Positions 23,756 through 32,149 of a DNA stretch of 64,000 nt are shown in pieces. The notes below the pieces were generated by a model. That model ran no database searches and was not told the DNA's origin. It saw nothing but the letters and a program-made list of their open reading frames with translations. The position numbers and the translations under genes are program-made. How positions within the stretch are numbered: position 1 is the stretch's first letter; the number at the start of each line of letters is the position of its first letter. The stretch is from Limnospira sp035615495 (GTDB taxonomy: Bacteria; Cyanobacteriota; Cyanobacteriia; Cyanobacteriales; Microcoleaceae): positions 1 to 64,000 of the forward strand of contig NZ_JAJENU010000517.1 of assembly GCF_035615495.1 (NCBI RefSeq). Direction: 5' to 3'.

Positions 23756-25332
23756 TCGATATCCTGTGGATGCTGCTGTGTTCCGGCCTCGTTTTTTTGA
23801 TGCAAGCGGGGTTCATGTGTTTGGAATCTGGGATGACCCGATCCAAAAATAGTATCAATGTCGCCGTCAAAAATTTGGCGGATTTTGGGGTATCGGTGAG
23901 TTTGTTTTGGGCCTTCGGATATGCGCTGATGTTCGGCGCGTCGGCGGGGGGATGGTTCGGCACGTCTGGCTGGTTTCCCTCGTTGAACGATGACCCCAAA
24001 TTGGCGGTATTTTTCCTGTTTCAAGCCATGTTTTGCGGCACGGCGACCACGATCGTTTCCGGCGCGACGGCCGAACGGCTGCGGTTTTTCGGCTATTTGG
24101 CGATCGCTGCCCTGGTGTCGGGGGTGATTTATCCCCTGTTCGGCCACTGGGTTTGGAACGATATTTTGCCGGGAAATTCGGGGGGTTGGCTGGGCAATTT
24201 GGGATTTATTGATTTCGCCGGATCGACCGTGGTGCACGCCGTCGGCGCCTGGTCGGGACTGGCCGCGATCGCGATCATCGGCCCCCGCAAAGGACGGTTT
24301 TCCCCCGGCAATTCCCACCGCATTCAGGGGGCAAATATGCCCTTTTCCGTGTTGGGGGCCCTGCTGCTGTGGTTCGGTTGGATCGGCTTCAACGGCGGCA
24401 GCACCCTGGCGTTGAATAACCAGGTGCCCGGCATCGTCGTGAATACGGTTCTGGCGGGTGTGGGGGGGATGATGATGGCGGCGGTCCTCAGCGGTGCCCA
24501 ACATCGCACCATCCACGTCGAGGAGTTGATCAACGGTTCTCTGGCGGGTTTGGTGGCGATCACCGCCTGTTGCAACGCCGTGACGACTCCCCTGGCGGGG
24601 ATCGTGGGGGCCACGGGTGCCGCGATCGCCCTTTTGGTGTCCCGACTCCTCGTCCGCCGGCAAATTGACGACGCGGTGGATGCCTTCGCGGTGCACGGCG
24701 GCGCCGGAATGTGGGGGGCGCTGTGCGTGGCGTTATTCGGACAATTGGATTTAATTGGAACGGGATTGAGTCGGGGGACGCAGGTTTTAATTCAGCTTTT
24801 TGGAGTCGGTGTCGTCGCCGTCTGGACCTTCGGCGTTGCCTGGGGTATTTTGACGGTTATCAACCGAGTTTCTCCCCTGCGAATTTCCCCGGAAGAGGAG
24901 GAAATGGGCCTCAATATTTCCGAACACCGGGCGAAAACGGAAACCTACGATTTATTTGAGGTGATGGATCGCCAAGCCAGCACCAACGATTTGAGTTTGC
25001 GGGTGCCGGTGGAACCGTTCACGGAAATCGGACATATCGCGGTTCGTTACAATCAAGTGATGGATGCGTTTGAACGGCGGCAGCGGGCGAGTGCGGAGGA
25101 TTTGGAGCACATTTATTATGTGACGGCGGCTTTGGCGGCGGCGATCGAAAATAATAGTTTTCAGGCGGATAATTTGGGCTTGGAAGAAGTCGCCGATCGC
25201 TCCGACGAGTTGGGGGCGTTGGCGCGGGTGATTCTGAATTTGGTGGAAATCGTCCAGAAGCGCGATCGGGAACTGGCGGCGTTGAAGGGCGATTGCACAA
25301 CGCTTTCATCTCAGCGATCGACTGAGATTTGA
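23752..25332 (+). CDS. amt: Ammonium transporter with C-terminal signalling-type extension
   Basis: A 526-residue Amt/MEP/Rh protein. The transporter part (about 1-375, 11 membrane segments) has GFMCLESGMTRSKN, the phenylalanine-gate region, pore His in STVVHAVGAWSGL and the second pore His in AVHGGAGMWGAL. Instead of the short tail usual in AmtB, residues 380-526 form a soluble extension. It has a HAMP-like stretch (LRVPVEPFTEIGHIAVRYNQ), a helical region and DRSDELGALARVILNLVE, a motif seen in diverse cyanobacterial signalling proteins, ending soon after. Relatives carry cyclase, GGDEF or kinase domains here, so this may be a sensor-transporter lacking its output domain. It overlaps the upstream K+ channel gene by four bases. 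An NtcB-like regulator lies nearby. Confidence 0.9.
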   Translation: MIDILWMLLCSGLVFLMQAGFMCLESGMTRSKNSINVAVKNLADFGVSVSLFWAFGYALMFGASAGGWFGTSGWFPSLNDDPKLAVFFLFQAMFCGTATTIVSGATAERLRFFGYLAIAALVSGVIYPLFGHWVWNDILPGNSGGWLGNLGFIDFAGSTVVHAVGAWSGLAAIAIIGPRKGRFSPGNSHRIQGANMPFSVLGALLLWFGWIGFNGGSTLALNNQVPGIVVNTVLAGVGGMMMAAVLSGAQHRTIHVEELINGSLAGLVAITACCNAVTTPLAGIVGATGAAIALLVSRLLVRRQIDDAVDAFAVHGGAGMWGALCVALFGQLDLIGTGLSRGTQVLIQLFGVGVVAVWTFGVAWGILTVINRVSPLRISPEEEEMGLNISEHRAKTETYDLFEVMDRQASTNDLSLRVPVEPFTEIGHIAVRYNQVMDAFERRQRASAEDLEHIYYVTAALAAAIENNSFQADNLGLEEVADRSDELGALARVILNLVEIVQKRDRELAALKGDCTTLSSQRSTEI

Positions 25333-25588
25333 AGCGAATTGATGATTGGGTGAATGAAGAAATTCTAGACAATCTCAATCGCCTGAAAGAATTTAGCGAT
25401 ATAATTCGGTCGATCTTGAAAATTTTTCAATATAATAATGGCAAACAAAGGAGAGAGTTAGATGGAGGTGGAAAGTTTAATTTTGTCAACCAAAGAATTG
25501 ATAATAATTCCAGCGATCGCCTGATTTGAAACAATTCTATCAATATCCGATCATGCTAGATTCGAGACAATTTTCGGAGGACTTTTAG

Positions 25589-25975
25589 ATGACAAGCGAA
25601 CAGCAAGAACTTTTATCCGAACTTTTGACAAATATGATGGAGACAACGCCGGATCTTGAAGACAACAAAAATTACGGCCAGGAGTATCTCGATCGCCTCA
25701 AATTAGCCGGCGAAAACTTCCTCAGCAAAGAGGAATTTGAAGTGGGGCAAATCGTCAAGTGGAAAACAGACTTGAAAAATCGAAAACTTCCCCGCCGGCA
25801 CCAACCCGCGATCGTCATTTCGATACTAGATGAACCGATAACCAACCCCAACGACGAATCAGGCAGTCCCTATTTTCTCGAACCATTGGATATCGTTCTC
25901 GGCGTGATCACCGATGACGATAATTTTTTGACCTTCTACTATGACAGCCGCAGATTTGAACCCTATTCAACTTGA
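25589..25975 (+). CDS. Conserved hypothetical protein
   Basis: A 128-residue soluble acidic protein. GGAGG at 25576-25580 sits 8 bases before the ATG, a strong ribosome binding site that supports a real gene. The N-terminal half is helical (EQQELLSELLTNMMETTPDL). The C-terminal half looks like a small beta domain, FEVGQIVKWKTDLKNRKLPR, then PAIVISILDEP, and ends DIVLGVITDDDNFLTFYYDS. I recognise no domain with a known function. Its only close neighbour downstream is the convergent LysR gene, 25 bases away. The 256 bases between amt and this gene contain no supported gene. Confidence 0.7.
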   Translation: MTSEQQELLSELLTNMMETTPDLEDNKNYGQEYLDRLKLAGENFLSKEEFEVGQIVKWKTDLKNRKLPRRHQPAIVISILDEPITNPNDESGSPYFLEPLDIVLGVITDDDNFLTFYYDSRRFEPYST

Positions 25976-26000
25976 GGAAACCGGTCTGGTATTGCCCCCA

Positions 26001-26996
26001 TCACCCGATCAAACATTTCAGACCGATTTCTTCCAACTCCGAATCCATCTCGGGGGGAATCAATTCGTGGACGAGTTTCCAGAAATATTCGATCGGGGGA
26101 ATTTGGATGCGATCGCGGGTGGTGACGATCGCCACTTCCCGAGTCCAGGTGGATTCGGACCCACTAAAATAAGATGACCGAGAATTGCCGTTGGAATTGA
26201 CCTCCGCCGCATCGATGCCCCGGATGGCTAGGGTCGGATCGGTGCGGGCCTCCACCAGGGCCGATCGCGGCAGCAGGGCGATCACTTCCCCCTGGCGGAC
26301 GATCCCCCGAAACGCATCCAACGTATTCAACTCCAAAACCGCCTTCAATTCGGCGCCCGCCTGGGCGAATTTTTCCTGCACCAGCCGCTGCATCCCGTAG
26401 CCATCTTTAAACACCACCTGGGGATACCGGATTAACTCAGTCCAAGGGATGTGAGTATATCGCGCCAGGGGATGGTTTTTCGCCATCAACACTTCGATCG
26501 CTTCTTCGTAGAGAACATCCACCAACAGATCGACGCCGGTGGTAAACGAGCGGTTATTCATGACGATCGCCACGTCCACCAACCCATCTTTTAACACTTT
26601 CAGGGCGCGATCGCTCCCCAAGGCCGTCACCCGCAACTGCACTTCCGGGAAAGCGTAGCCGAACTTCCGCAACACCGGCGGCAAATAGGAGGCGCACAGG
26701 GAATGAATGGCGGCGACGCACAATTCGGGCTGTTCTCCCGCCAGCAAGGCGCTCAACTCTTCCCGGGCATTCTGCCAAGCCTGCCAGATTTTGCGGGCGT
26801 AGGGCCAAAATCGCTCCCCCCCCACGGTCAATTTCGCCTGGGCACTGCGGTGAAACAGCGGCAAACCGAGTTCCGCTTCGAGCCCCTGCACTTGCCGGCT
26901 GATGGTGGATTGTGTCACACTGCATTTGCGTGCCGCCTGCTGGAAACTCCCAGTTTCGGCGACACACAAAAAGGCTTGAAGCTGCTCTAGGCGCAT
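26001..26996 (-). CDS. ntcB: LysR-type regulator, NtcB-like
   Basis: A 331-residue LysR family regulator. The N-terminal winged helix MRLEQLQAFLCVAETGSFQQ and VTQSTISRQVQGLEAELG is followed by a periplasmic-binding-fold effector domain from about residue 88 (ELCVAAIHSLCASYLPPVLR). The sequence through TALGSDRALKVLKDGLVDVAI closely recalls NtcB, the cyanobacterial activator of nitrate-assimilation genes that acts with NtcA. ATG 26996 fits the family; the frame stays open upstream to 27083. Proximity to an ammonium transporter supports a nitrogen role. NtcB usually sits near nir/nrt genes, which are not in this window, so the symbol is tentative. Confidence 0.7.
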   Translation of the reverse strand: MRLEQLQAFLCVAETGSFQQAARKCSVTQSTISRQVQGLEAELGLPLFHRSAQAKLTVGGERFWPYARKIWQAWQNAREELSALLAGEQPELCVAAIHSLCASYLPPVLRKFGYAFPEVQLRVTALGSDRALKVLKDGLVDVAIVMNNRSFTTGVDLLVDVLYEEAIEVLMAKNHPLARYTHIPWTELIRYPQVVFKDGYGMQRLVQEKFAQAGAELKAVLELNTLDAFRGIVRQGEVIALLPRSALVEARTDPTLAIRGIDAAEVNSNGNSRSSYFSGSESTWTREVAIVTTRDRIQIPPIEYFWKLVHELIPPEMDSELEEIGLKCLIG

Positions 26997-27071
26997 AGAC
27001 GTCTGTGGGATCGAGGTGGCAACGGTAGCATTCACCGATATTAGCCAATTTGCCGAAATAATTCGGTAAAA

Positions 27072-27270
27072 ATCGATACCCATTTCGACACGTCAAGTCA
27101 ATTGTAGGGTGTGTTCCCAACTCGGGCTGACCCGGTGGACCGACAATAGATGAGTGGGAACGCACCGTCCGAAAAATATCTGGCCCCCAAACCCCCAATT
27201 CTGGGGGCTTTAAGTCAATTGTAGTTACCGACTCGATACTAACTATCGATACCCATTTCGACACGTTAAG
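27072..27270. repeat. 26-bp direct repeats flanking a mosaic of inverted-repeat elements
   Basis: ATCGATACCCATTTCGACAC (followed by GT[C/T]AAG) occurs at 27072 and 27245. Between them lie an element bounded by GGTGTGTTCCC (27108-27118) and its near complement GGGAACGCACC (27156-27166), a hairpin block CCCCCAATTCTGGGGG (27193-27208), and two copies of TCAATTGTAG. The same GGTGTGTTCCC/GGGAACGCACC pair bounds 61543-61603, and the hairpin block recurs near 13897. The region separates the divergent LysR and SRPBCC genes. Confidence 0.8.
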
Positions 27271-27302
27271 TTTAAATAGAGTCGATCCCGAATCCAGTTA
27301 CC

Positions 27303-27764
27303 ATGTTGCATTTCAAATATTCCTCCCTCATCGATGCCCCCGTCGAACTCGTTTGGGACTTCCACGCCCGATCCGATATCCTAGAATTGCTGACCCCACC
27401 GTGGCAACCCGTGGAAATCGTCCGCCGGGAGGGCGGTTTGGAGGTGGGGGCGGTGTCCGAATTTCGGATTTTCCTCGGCCCGGTGCCGGTGAAGTGGGTG
27501 GCGGTGCACACGGAGTGCGTCCCCGGGCGACTGTTTACCGACGAACAGCGGGAAGGCCCGATGGCGTCGTGGGTTCACCGACACCAGTTTTCCGAAGAAG
27601 ACGGCCAGACGCGGCTGACGGATGCGATCGCCTTCAGTATACCCGGCGGCCCGGCGATCGACAATTGGCTGGGATGGTGGGTTTATTCCCGCCTCGAAGA
27701 TATGTTCCGCTACCGCCACGAAGTCACCAAAACCGAATGCGAAAACCATGCAAAATACGGCTGA
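27303..27764 (+). CDS. SRPBCC-family protein
   Basis: A 153-residue protein of the START/Bet v1-like fold. It begins MLHFKYSSLIDAPVELVWDF with the typical family opening (strand, then DAPxxxVWxF) and continues with LTPPWQPVEIVRREGG, EGPMASWVHRHQF and the C-terminal long helix GWWVYSRLEDMFRYRHEVTK. Members bind hydrophobic ligands; many cyanobacterial ones are annotated only as SRPBCC or cyclase/dehydrase-like, and the ligand is unknown. The 3' end overlaps the next gene by 17 bases, so translation is likely coupled. Confidence 0.85.
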   Translation: MLHFKYSSLIDAPVELVWDFHARSDILELLTPPWQPVEIVRREGGLEVGAVSEFRIFLGPVPVKWVAVHTECVPGRLFTDEQREGPMASWVHRHQFSEEDGQTRLTDAIAFSIPGGPAIDNWLGWWVYSRLEDMFRYRHEVTKTECENHAKYG

Positions 27765-27936
27765 ATACACCTGCGCCTACTGCGGGGAAGAAAATGTGAC
27801 GTTTGTCGATTTCAGCGCCGGGGGACAGCAATCCTACGTCGAAGATTGTCAGGTTTGCTGCCGCCCTAACATCCTCTACATTCGCATCGATGAAGAGACG
27901 CTGGATGTCGAAATTGATACGGAATATGAAGGATGA
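27748..27936 (+). CDS. CPXCG-type cysteine-rich small protein
   Basis: A 62-residue protein beginning MQNTAEYTCAYCGEEN. It has two Cys pairs, CAYC near residue 9 and CQVCC near residue 37, the pattern of the CPXCG family of predicted zinc-ribbon proteins, followed by an acidic tail IDEETLDVEIDTEYEG. The start lies inside the SRPBCC gene (17-base overlap). Its function is unknown; the zinc-binding role is inferred from the paired cysteines. Confidence 0.82.
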   Translation: MQNTAEYTCAYCGEENVTFVDFSAGGQQSYVEDCQVCCRPNILYIRIDEETLDVEIDTEYEG

Positions 27937-28205
27937 ACAATTGACAATTAAACTTTTTTGGGAGGGCGGATCGGGAAAAATTTCGATTCGCTCCTCCGAA
28001 AATCGTCGGACTCGAACTTTCTGATTATCAATAATTTGCCGTAAATTATCAATTATTATTTGAATTTGACCGTGTTGGGTTTCGTTCCAAGAACCCAACC
28101 TATGGTTTTAGATTGGTGTCGATATTAAGAGTTTATCTCTAAAGGCAGATGTGGGCGATCGCGCATTTCCGTAAAGTTGCTCTCAGACGAATTCAGTTAT
28201 GTTAA

Positions 28206-29444
28206 ATGAACGAAAGTGGATTTTGGAGTCAATACAGCGACGCCGTACTGACTTCGTTGAGTTTTTTCTGGAAAGCGCTGTGGGCGTTTATTCTCGGTTA
28301 TATTATTAGCAGTGCCATTCAAGTCTTTGTCACCCGCGAACGTATGCAGCGGACGATGGGGGAGGCGGGAAAAAAGAGCATCGCCCTGGGAACGTTCTTC
28401 GGATTTATTTCCAGTTCGTGCAGTTTCGCCGCCCTGGCATCGACCAAATCATTATTTAAAAAAGGGGCAGGTTTTGTCCCCTCCCTGGCGTTTTTGTTAG
28501 CCTCCACAAACTTGGTGATAGAATTGGGATTTATTATCGCCATCTTCCTGGGCTGGCAGTTCGTCGTCGGGGAATATTTGGGGGGAATTATCCTGATTCT
28601 CTTGACGTGGCAGGTCGTCCGCTTCACCCGCCCAAAGGAATTGATTAAAAAGGTGCGGAGGCGGCTGAACGAAAAGGAAGGGACGGAAGAAAACCAACAG
28701 GATGTTCCCAATTGGAAAGAGAAAATTCAAAGCAAACAGGCTTGGAAAAAGGTCGCCAAAAAATATTTTATGGAGTGGAAGATGGTCTGGAAGGATGTTA
28801 TCTTTGGTTTTACCATTGCGGGCATTATTTCAGCCTTCGTCCCCCGATCCTTTTTTCAGACACTATTCATTGGTTCCGGGCTGGATACCTCCCCCGGATT
28901 TTTTGCCATTTTGGAACATACCATCGTCGGCCCCGTGGCAGCATTTTTCACGTTTATCGGTTCGATGGGTAACATCCCCCTCGCCTCGATTTTATTCGCC
29001 AACGGGGTCAGTTTTGCGGGGGTGATGGCTTTTATTTTCAGCGATTTGGTGGTGTTTCCCGTCATTCGGATTAACGCCAAATATTACGGCTGGAAATTGG
29101 CGCTTTATATTGTGGGGGTGTTTTTCGCAGCATTGATCGGAACTTCCCTGCTTCTGCACTACGGTTTTTCCCTGTTCGGTTTGTTGCCGGAAGCGACGGG
29201 TCAGAGTGCGGCTCAAAGCGAACGGTTCGCGATCGACTATACCTTCTGGCTGAATCTCATTTTTCTGGCAATTACCGGCTTTCTCGCCTGGTTGAATTTC
29301 GGTCAGAAACGGGAAGAAGAAGGGCACGGCGGACATCACGACCACGGCAAAAAAACTGGAATTGTCGAGAAAATTATCTTTTATTTGGCACTGCTCAGTA
29401 TTGTTTGGTTGGTCGGTGGCGGCATCGCGGCGGTTACGGTTTGA
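28206..29444 (+). CDS. ArsP/DUF318-type permease
   Basis: A 412-residue membrane permease of the PF03773 type. About ten membrane segments occur in two blocks: residues 10-140 with the conserved FISSSCSFAALASTKSLFKK, and from about 195 with IVGPVAAFFTFIGSMGNIPL. A charged loop of about 45 residues (ELIKKVRRRLNEKEGTEENQ onward) separates them. Near the C-terminus a His-rich string, GHGGHHDHGKK, could bind metal. Related proteins export organoarsenicals or serve unknown roles; the CxC variant here (SSSCS) has a single cysteine. No ArsR or arsenic genes are adjacent, so the substrate is open. About 270 bases of gene-free DNA precede it. Confidence 0.83.
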   Translation: MNESGFWSQYSDAVLTSLSFFWKALWAFILGYIISSAIQVFVTRERMQRTMGEAGKKSIALGTFFGFISSSCSFAALASTKSLFKKGAGFVPSLAFLLASTNLVIELGFIIAIFLGWQFVVGEYLGGIILILLTWQVVRFTRPKELIKKVRRRLNEKEGTEENQQDVPNWKEKIQSKQAWKKVAKKYFMEWKMVWKDVIFGFTIAGIISAFVPRSFFQTLFIGSGLDTSPGFFAILEHTIVGPVAAFFTFIGSMGNIPLASILFANGVSFAGVMAFIFSDLVVFPVIRINAKYYGWKLALYIVGVFFAALIGTSLLLHYGFSLFGLLPEATGQSAAQSERFAIDYTFWLNLIFLAITGFLAWLNFGQKREEEGHGGHHDHGKKTGIVEKIIFYLALLSIVWLVGGGIAAVTV

Positions 29445-29456
29445 AGAGTTTGACAA

Positions 29457-29520
29457 AGAAACCGGGTTTCTATGGGAAGTTTGGGTGAGAAATTGAGAGG
29501 CTTCTAGAAACCCGGTTTCC
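29457..29520. repeat. REPIN-like paired inverted repeat, copy 2
   Basis: AGAAACCGGGTTTCT (29457-29471) and AGAAACCCGGTTTCC (29506-29520) form the same facing pair as at 9887-9951, with interior words GGGTGAGAAA and GAGAGGCTTCT resembling the first copy. It again lies between convergent genes. Confidence 0.8.
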
Positions 29521-29541
29521 CCACATCATCGACAGGTCTTT

Positions 29542-29877
29542 TTAAGACTCTTTTTGTCTCAGACGGACGAATAGAATTTGAACGCTCAACGCCAACAAAC
29601 CCAAGGAAGCGATCGCAAATATTCCCGTCCCCAACGCGCAACCCCCCACCACCAGGGTGCGGACGGCGGCGGAAATTGAAATGGCGGTTTGGTTGTCGGA
29701 GGTGATGGGTTTGTTGGCGAAAGTGGTCGCGATGGAGGCGGTGAGGGAATAGAGGGCGATCGCAAATCCGCCGGAAATTAACCCCCCAATTATCGCCCGC
29801 AGCGGGTTGGCGGACGCCAGATCGGGGGCGGAATTATCGACCGTTTCGGGATTGGATTTGGATGGTTTTTCAGACAT
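29542..29877 (-). CDS. DUF3082 membrane protein
   Basis: A 111-residue protein with an N-terminal hydrophilic part (about 25 residues) and two membrane helices: residues 27-53 (AIIGGLISGGFAIALYSLTA) and 70-100 (AVRTLVVGGCALGTGIFAIA). This matches the small cyanobacterial and plastid DUF3082 family, whose gene is often next to ispE as it is here (31 bases downstream). The function is unknown; association with isoprenoid synthesis is only positional. Confidence 0.82.
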   Translation of the reverse strand: MSEKPSKSNPETVDNSAPDLASANPLRAIIGGLISGGFAIALYSLTASIATTFANKPITSDNQTAISISAAVRTLVVGGCALGTGIFAIASLGLLALSVQILFVRLRQKES

Positions 29878-29908
29878 AATTTAATTTCCGATATTCTGCA
29901 ATTTTACA

Positions 29909-30850
29909 TCAAGCCAAATGGATGCCGTTGGGGACAAATTGAGCCGTCCAAAATGCCAGATCCGGGTCTGCCATTTGACCGCGAACGGCCCCCAAAACGC
30001 GATCGGCTTCGGTTTGATTTGCCACCAGGGCGAACACCGTCGGCCCGGAACCGGACATCATCGTTCCCAGCACGTTTTGGGCGGCAAAGGCATCTCGTAG
30101 GGCTTGAATTTGGGGATATTCGGGGAGGGCGACTTTCTCTAAATCATTGTGCAACAACCGGCCGATTTTTGCCCCGTCCCGCTTCACGATCGCCGAAACC
30201 ATCGATCCGGAATGGACGCGATCGTGCCGACTTTGCAGGTCTTGGGGGGCGGAAACGTAGGTGTGACCGAATTGCTGGCGGTAGGTTTTGTACGCCCAAG
30301 GTGTGGAAATTGCCAAGTTTTTATATTTCGCCAACACCACATACAAATGATCTAAATTCATCAGCGGGGAAAGCACCTCTCCCCGCCCCGTTGCCAAAGC
30401 AGTCCCCCCGGAAATGCAAAAGGGAACGTCCGAACCAATTTGGGCGGCGAAGGTTTGCAATTCTCCCTGAGTCAAACCGAGATCCCACATCAAATCTAAC
30501 CCCACAAAAACGGCGGCGGCGTCCGTGGACCCCCCGGCGAGTCCGGCGGCGGCGGGAATTTGTTTGTGAATGTCGATTTCGATGCCCCCGTGGCGGGCCA
30601 TCATGTCGGGAAATTGGTCCACCATCAGGGCGGCGGCGCGGTAGGCTAAGTTGGTGCGATCGCTCGGAATGGTGGGATCGTTGCAGCGAATGGTTATCGC
30701 GTCGATACCGATGGGGTTGATGGTGACGCGATCGCTCAAACTGATACTTTGCAAAACCATCGCCAACTCGTGGAAACCGTCGGCGCGATCGCCGATAATT
30801 TCCAAGTATAAATTAATTTTCGCCGGGGCAATCAGGGAGTAAGAACGCAT
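29909..30850 (-). CDS. ispE: 4-diphosphocytidyl-2-C-methyl-D-erythritol kinase
   Basis: GHMP kinase of the MEP isoprenoid pathway; phosphorylates CDP-ME with ATP. It has 313 residues. The N-terminal APAKINLYLEIIGDRADGFH, the ATP-binding glycine motif IPAAAGLAGGSTDAAAVFVG at about 98-117, and the third GHMP motif MMSGSGPTVFALV near residue 265 are all intact. The order rsmA-ispE-DUF3082 on one strand is common in cyanobacteria. A perfect palindrome separates it from rsmA. Confidence 0.96.
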   Translation of the reverse strand: MRSYSLIAPAKINLYLEIIGDRADGFHELAMVLQSISLSDRVTINPIGIDAITIRCNDPTIPSDRTNLAYRAAALMVDQFPDMMARHGGIEIDIHKQIPAAAGLAGGSTDAAAVFVGLDLMWDLGLTQGELQTFAAQIGSDVPFCISGGTALATGRGEVLSPLMNLDHLYVVLAKYKNLAISTPWAYKTYRQQFGHTYVSAPQDLQSRHDRVHSGSMVSAIVKRDGAKIGRLLHNDLEKVALPEYPQIQALRDAFAAQNVLGTMMSGSGPTVFALVANQTEADRVLGAVRGQMADPDLAFWTAQFVPNGIHLA

Positions 30851-30871
30851 TGGGTAATTTCAGATTGTAGG

Positions 30872-30890
30872 GGCGCAAGGCTTGCGCCCT
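30872..30890. repeat. Perfect palindrome between rsmA and ispE
   Basis: GGGCGCAAGGCTTGCGCCC, with 9-base arms, is flanked by GTAGGG. It belongs to the same dispersed hairpin family as those at 35059, 43066 and 45038, whose arms end in CCCCTAC or start with GTAGGG. It could act as an intercistronic hairpin. Confidence 0.8.
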
Positions 30891-30894
30891 CATT

Positions 30895-31791
30895 TTATAT
30901 GTCAGATTCCTCCTGGTTTTCCTGGGGCTTCTCGCCGACTTCCGCCGAGTCTTCGCCGTCGGGCGGCGGTGGGCTGGAAAATAACAGGTTGCTCAGGTTG
31001 ACCCACTGTTCCACACCGAGATCTTCGGCGCGAACTTGGGGGTTAATCTCTAATTGTTCCAGGAATTGGGTCAGGCGATCGCGATCGACCCGACTTTTTA
31101 AATTATTTCGTAACATTTTCCGGCGGCTGGAAAACCCCTGTTTCACCAACCGATCCAAAAATTGCGGGTCGAGGGCGGGGGTGGCGATGGGGCGCGGACG
31201 CAGCCTGACGACGGCGGAATCGACCTTGGGGGGCGGATAGAAGGCTTTGGCGGGGACGTGGCAGATCCACTCGCATTCGGCGAGGTACTGCACCCGCACC
31301 GACAGGCCCCCGAAGGCTTTGGAACTGGGGCGGGCACAGATGCGATCGCCCACTTCCTTCTGGACCAACAGCACGATCGCCTCGAAGGGCTCCGGGTTCG
31401 GTGCGGCGATCGTTCCCAGCAGTCGCTCCAAAATCGGCCCGGTAATATTATAGGGGATATTGGCGACGACTTTATTGGGATTTTGAAATGGGGGAAAATT
31501 CGCCAAATTGGCATCGAGATCTAAATCCAAAATATCCCCTTGCAGCAGCAGGAAATTCTCGCGATTTCCGAATTTTTTCACCAGCCGCCCGCACAGATCC
31601 CGGTCAATTTCCACCGCCACCACCGCCCCGGCCTCGGCCAGCAGGCGATCGCTGAGAATGCCCGTCCCCGGCCCGATTTCCAGGATGCGATCGTCTTTGC
31701 ACAGATCGGCGGCTTTGAGAATGCGATCGAGGGCGGCGGGGCTGCGAAGCCAGTGCTGGGCGAATCGTTTGCGGGGTTGGGGGGAGGGCAT
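30895..31791 (-). CDS. rsmA: 16S rRNA (adenine1518/1519-N6)-dimethyltransferase
   Basis: KsgA-type enzyme that dimethylates two adjacent adenines in helix 45 during small-subunit assembly. The 298-residue protein begins PRKRFAQHWL, has SAM motif I in ILEIGPGTG (residues 36-44), motif IV NIPYN at 111-115, and the later FYPPPKVDSAVVRLRP typical of the family. The C-terminal 30 residues are acidic and Pro/Ser-rich (SSPPPPDGEDSAEVGEKPQE), an extension beyond the fold. It lies upstream of ispE with a 44-base gap. Confidence 0.95.
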   Translation of the reverse strand: MPSPQPRKRFAQHWLRSPAALDRILKAADLCKDDRILEIGPGTGILSDRLLAEAGAVVAVEIDRDLCGRLVKKFGNRENFLLLQGDILDLDLDANLANFPPFQNPNKVVANIPYNITGPILERLLGTIAAPNPEPFEAIVLLVQKEVGDRICARPSSKAFGGLSVRVQYLAECEWICHVPAKAFYPPPKVDSAVVRLRPRPIATPALDPQFLDRLVKQGFSSRRKMLRNNLKSRVDRDRLTQFLEQLEINPQVRAEDLGVEQWVNLSNLLFSSPPPPDGEDSAEVGEKPQENQEESDI

Positions 31792-31844
31792 GGGGGAAAT
31801 TGAGAATTGATAATTGATAATTGTTAACTATCGCGGATCGCTTG

Positions 31845-31990
31845 TCAATTTGAAATTTCCGGGCAAGCGCAGAGGCTTGCCCCTACAACTCTTATTATCT
31901 GTATTATCTGTGGGGGCAACCTTATAGGGTTGTCACCATTTCAAATTTCCGGGCAAGCGCAGAGGCTTGCCCCTACCATTCTTATGATCT
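31845..31990. repeat. 90-bp tandem composite repeat, left island border
   Basis: CGGGCAAGCGCAGAGGCTTG starts at 31860 and again at 31950, exactly 90 bases apart. Each is followed by CCCCTAC and TCTTAT. Between them lies GGGGGCAACCTTATAGGGTT. A third copy lies at 34037-34128, so these repeats bracket the 2-kb segment between rsmA and the Uma2 gene. Confidence 0.9.
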
Positions 31991-31993
31991 CTC

Positions 31994-32091
31994 GCTTGCA
32001 GTGTAATTGTCATCATTTTGGGGTGAATACTCGAGTTGGAAGTCAATTATAGGCGATCGCACCCCCTGTGTTTTTGGGAGGATGCGATCGC
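31994..32091. repeat. Partial duplicate of antitoxin 5' end and upstream DNA
   Basis: Bases 31994-32014 (GCTTGCAGTGTAATTGTCAT...) are identical to 32634-32654, which encode on the minus strand MTITLQ, the start of the antitoxin. The following 39 bases from GCGATCGCACCCCCTGTG (32053-32091) equal 32721-32759 exactly. The DNA between differs by substitutions and an indel. The toxin-antitoxin pair is therefore flanked by direct repeats of its own upstream region. Confidence 0.88.
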
Positions 32092-32149
32092 GGATCGATC
32101 CAGAAGATTTTTCAAATTGCGATCGTACTCCCGTCCGATTCCAGAAAAT

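Noticed and set aside
25329..25529. 66-residue plus-strand frame after amt
   Set aside because: Starts at a TTG with no ribosome binding site, overlaps the end of amt, and shows no recognisable content.
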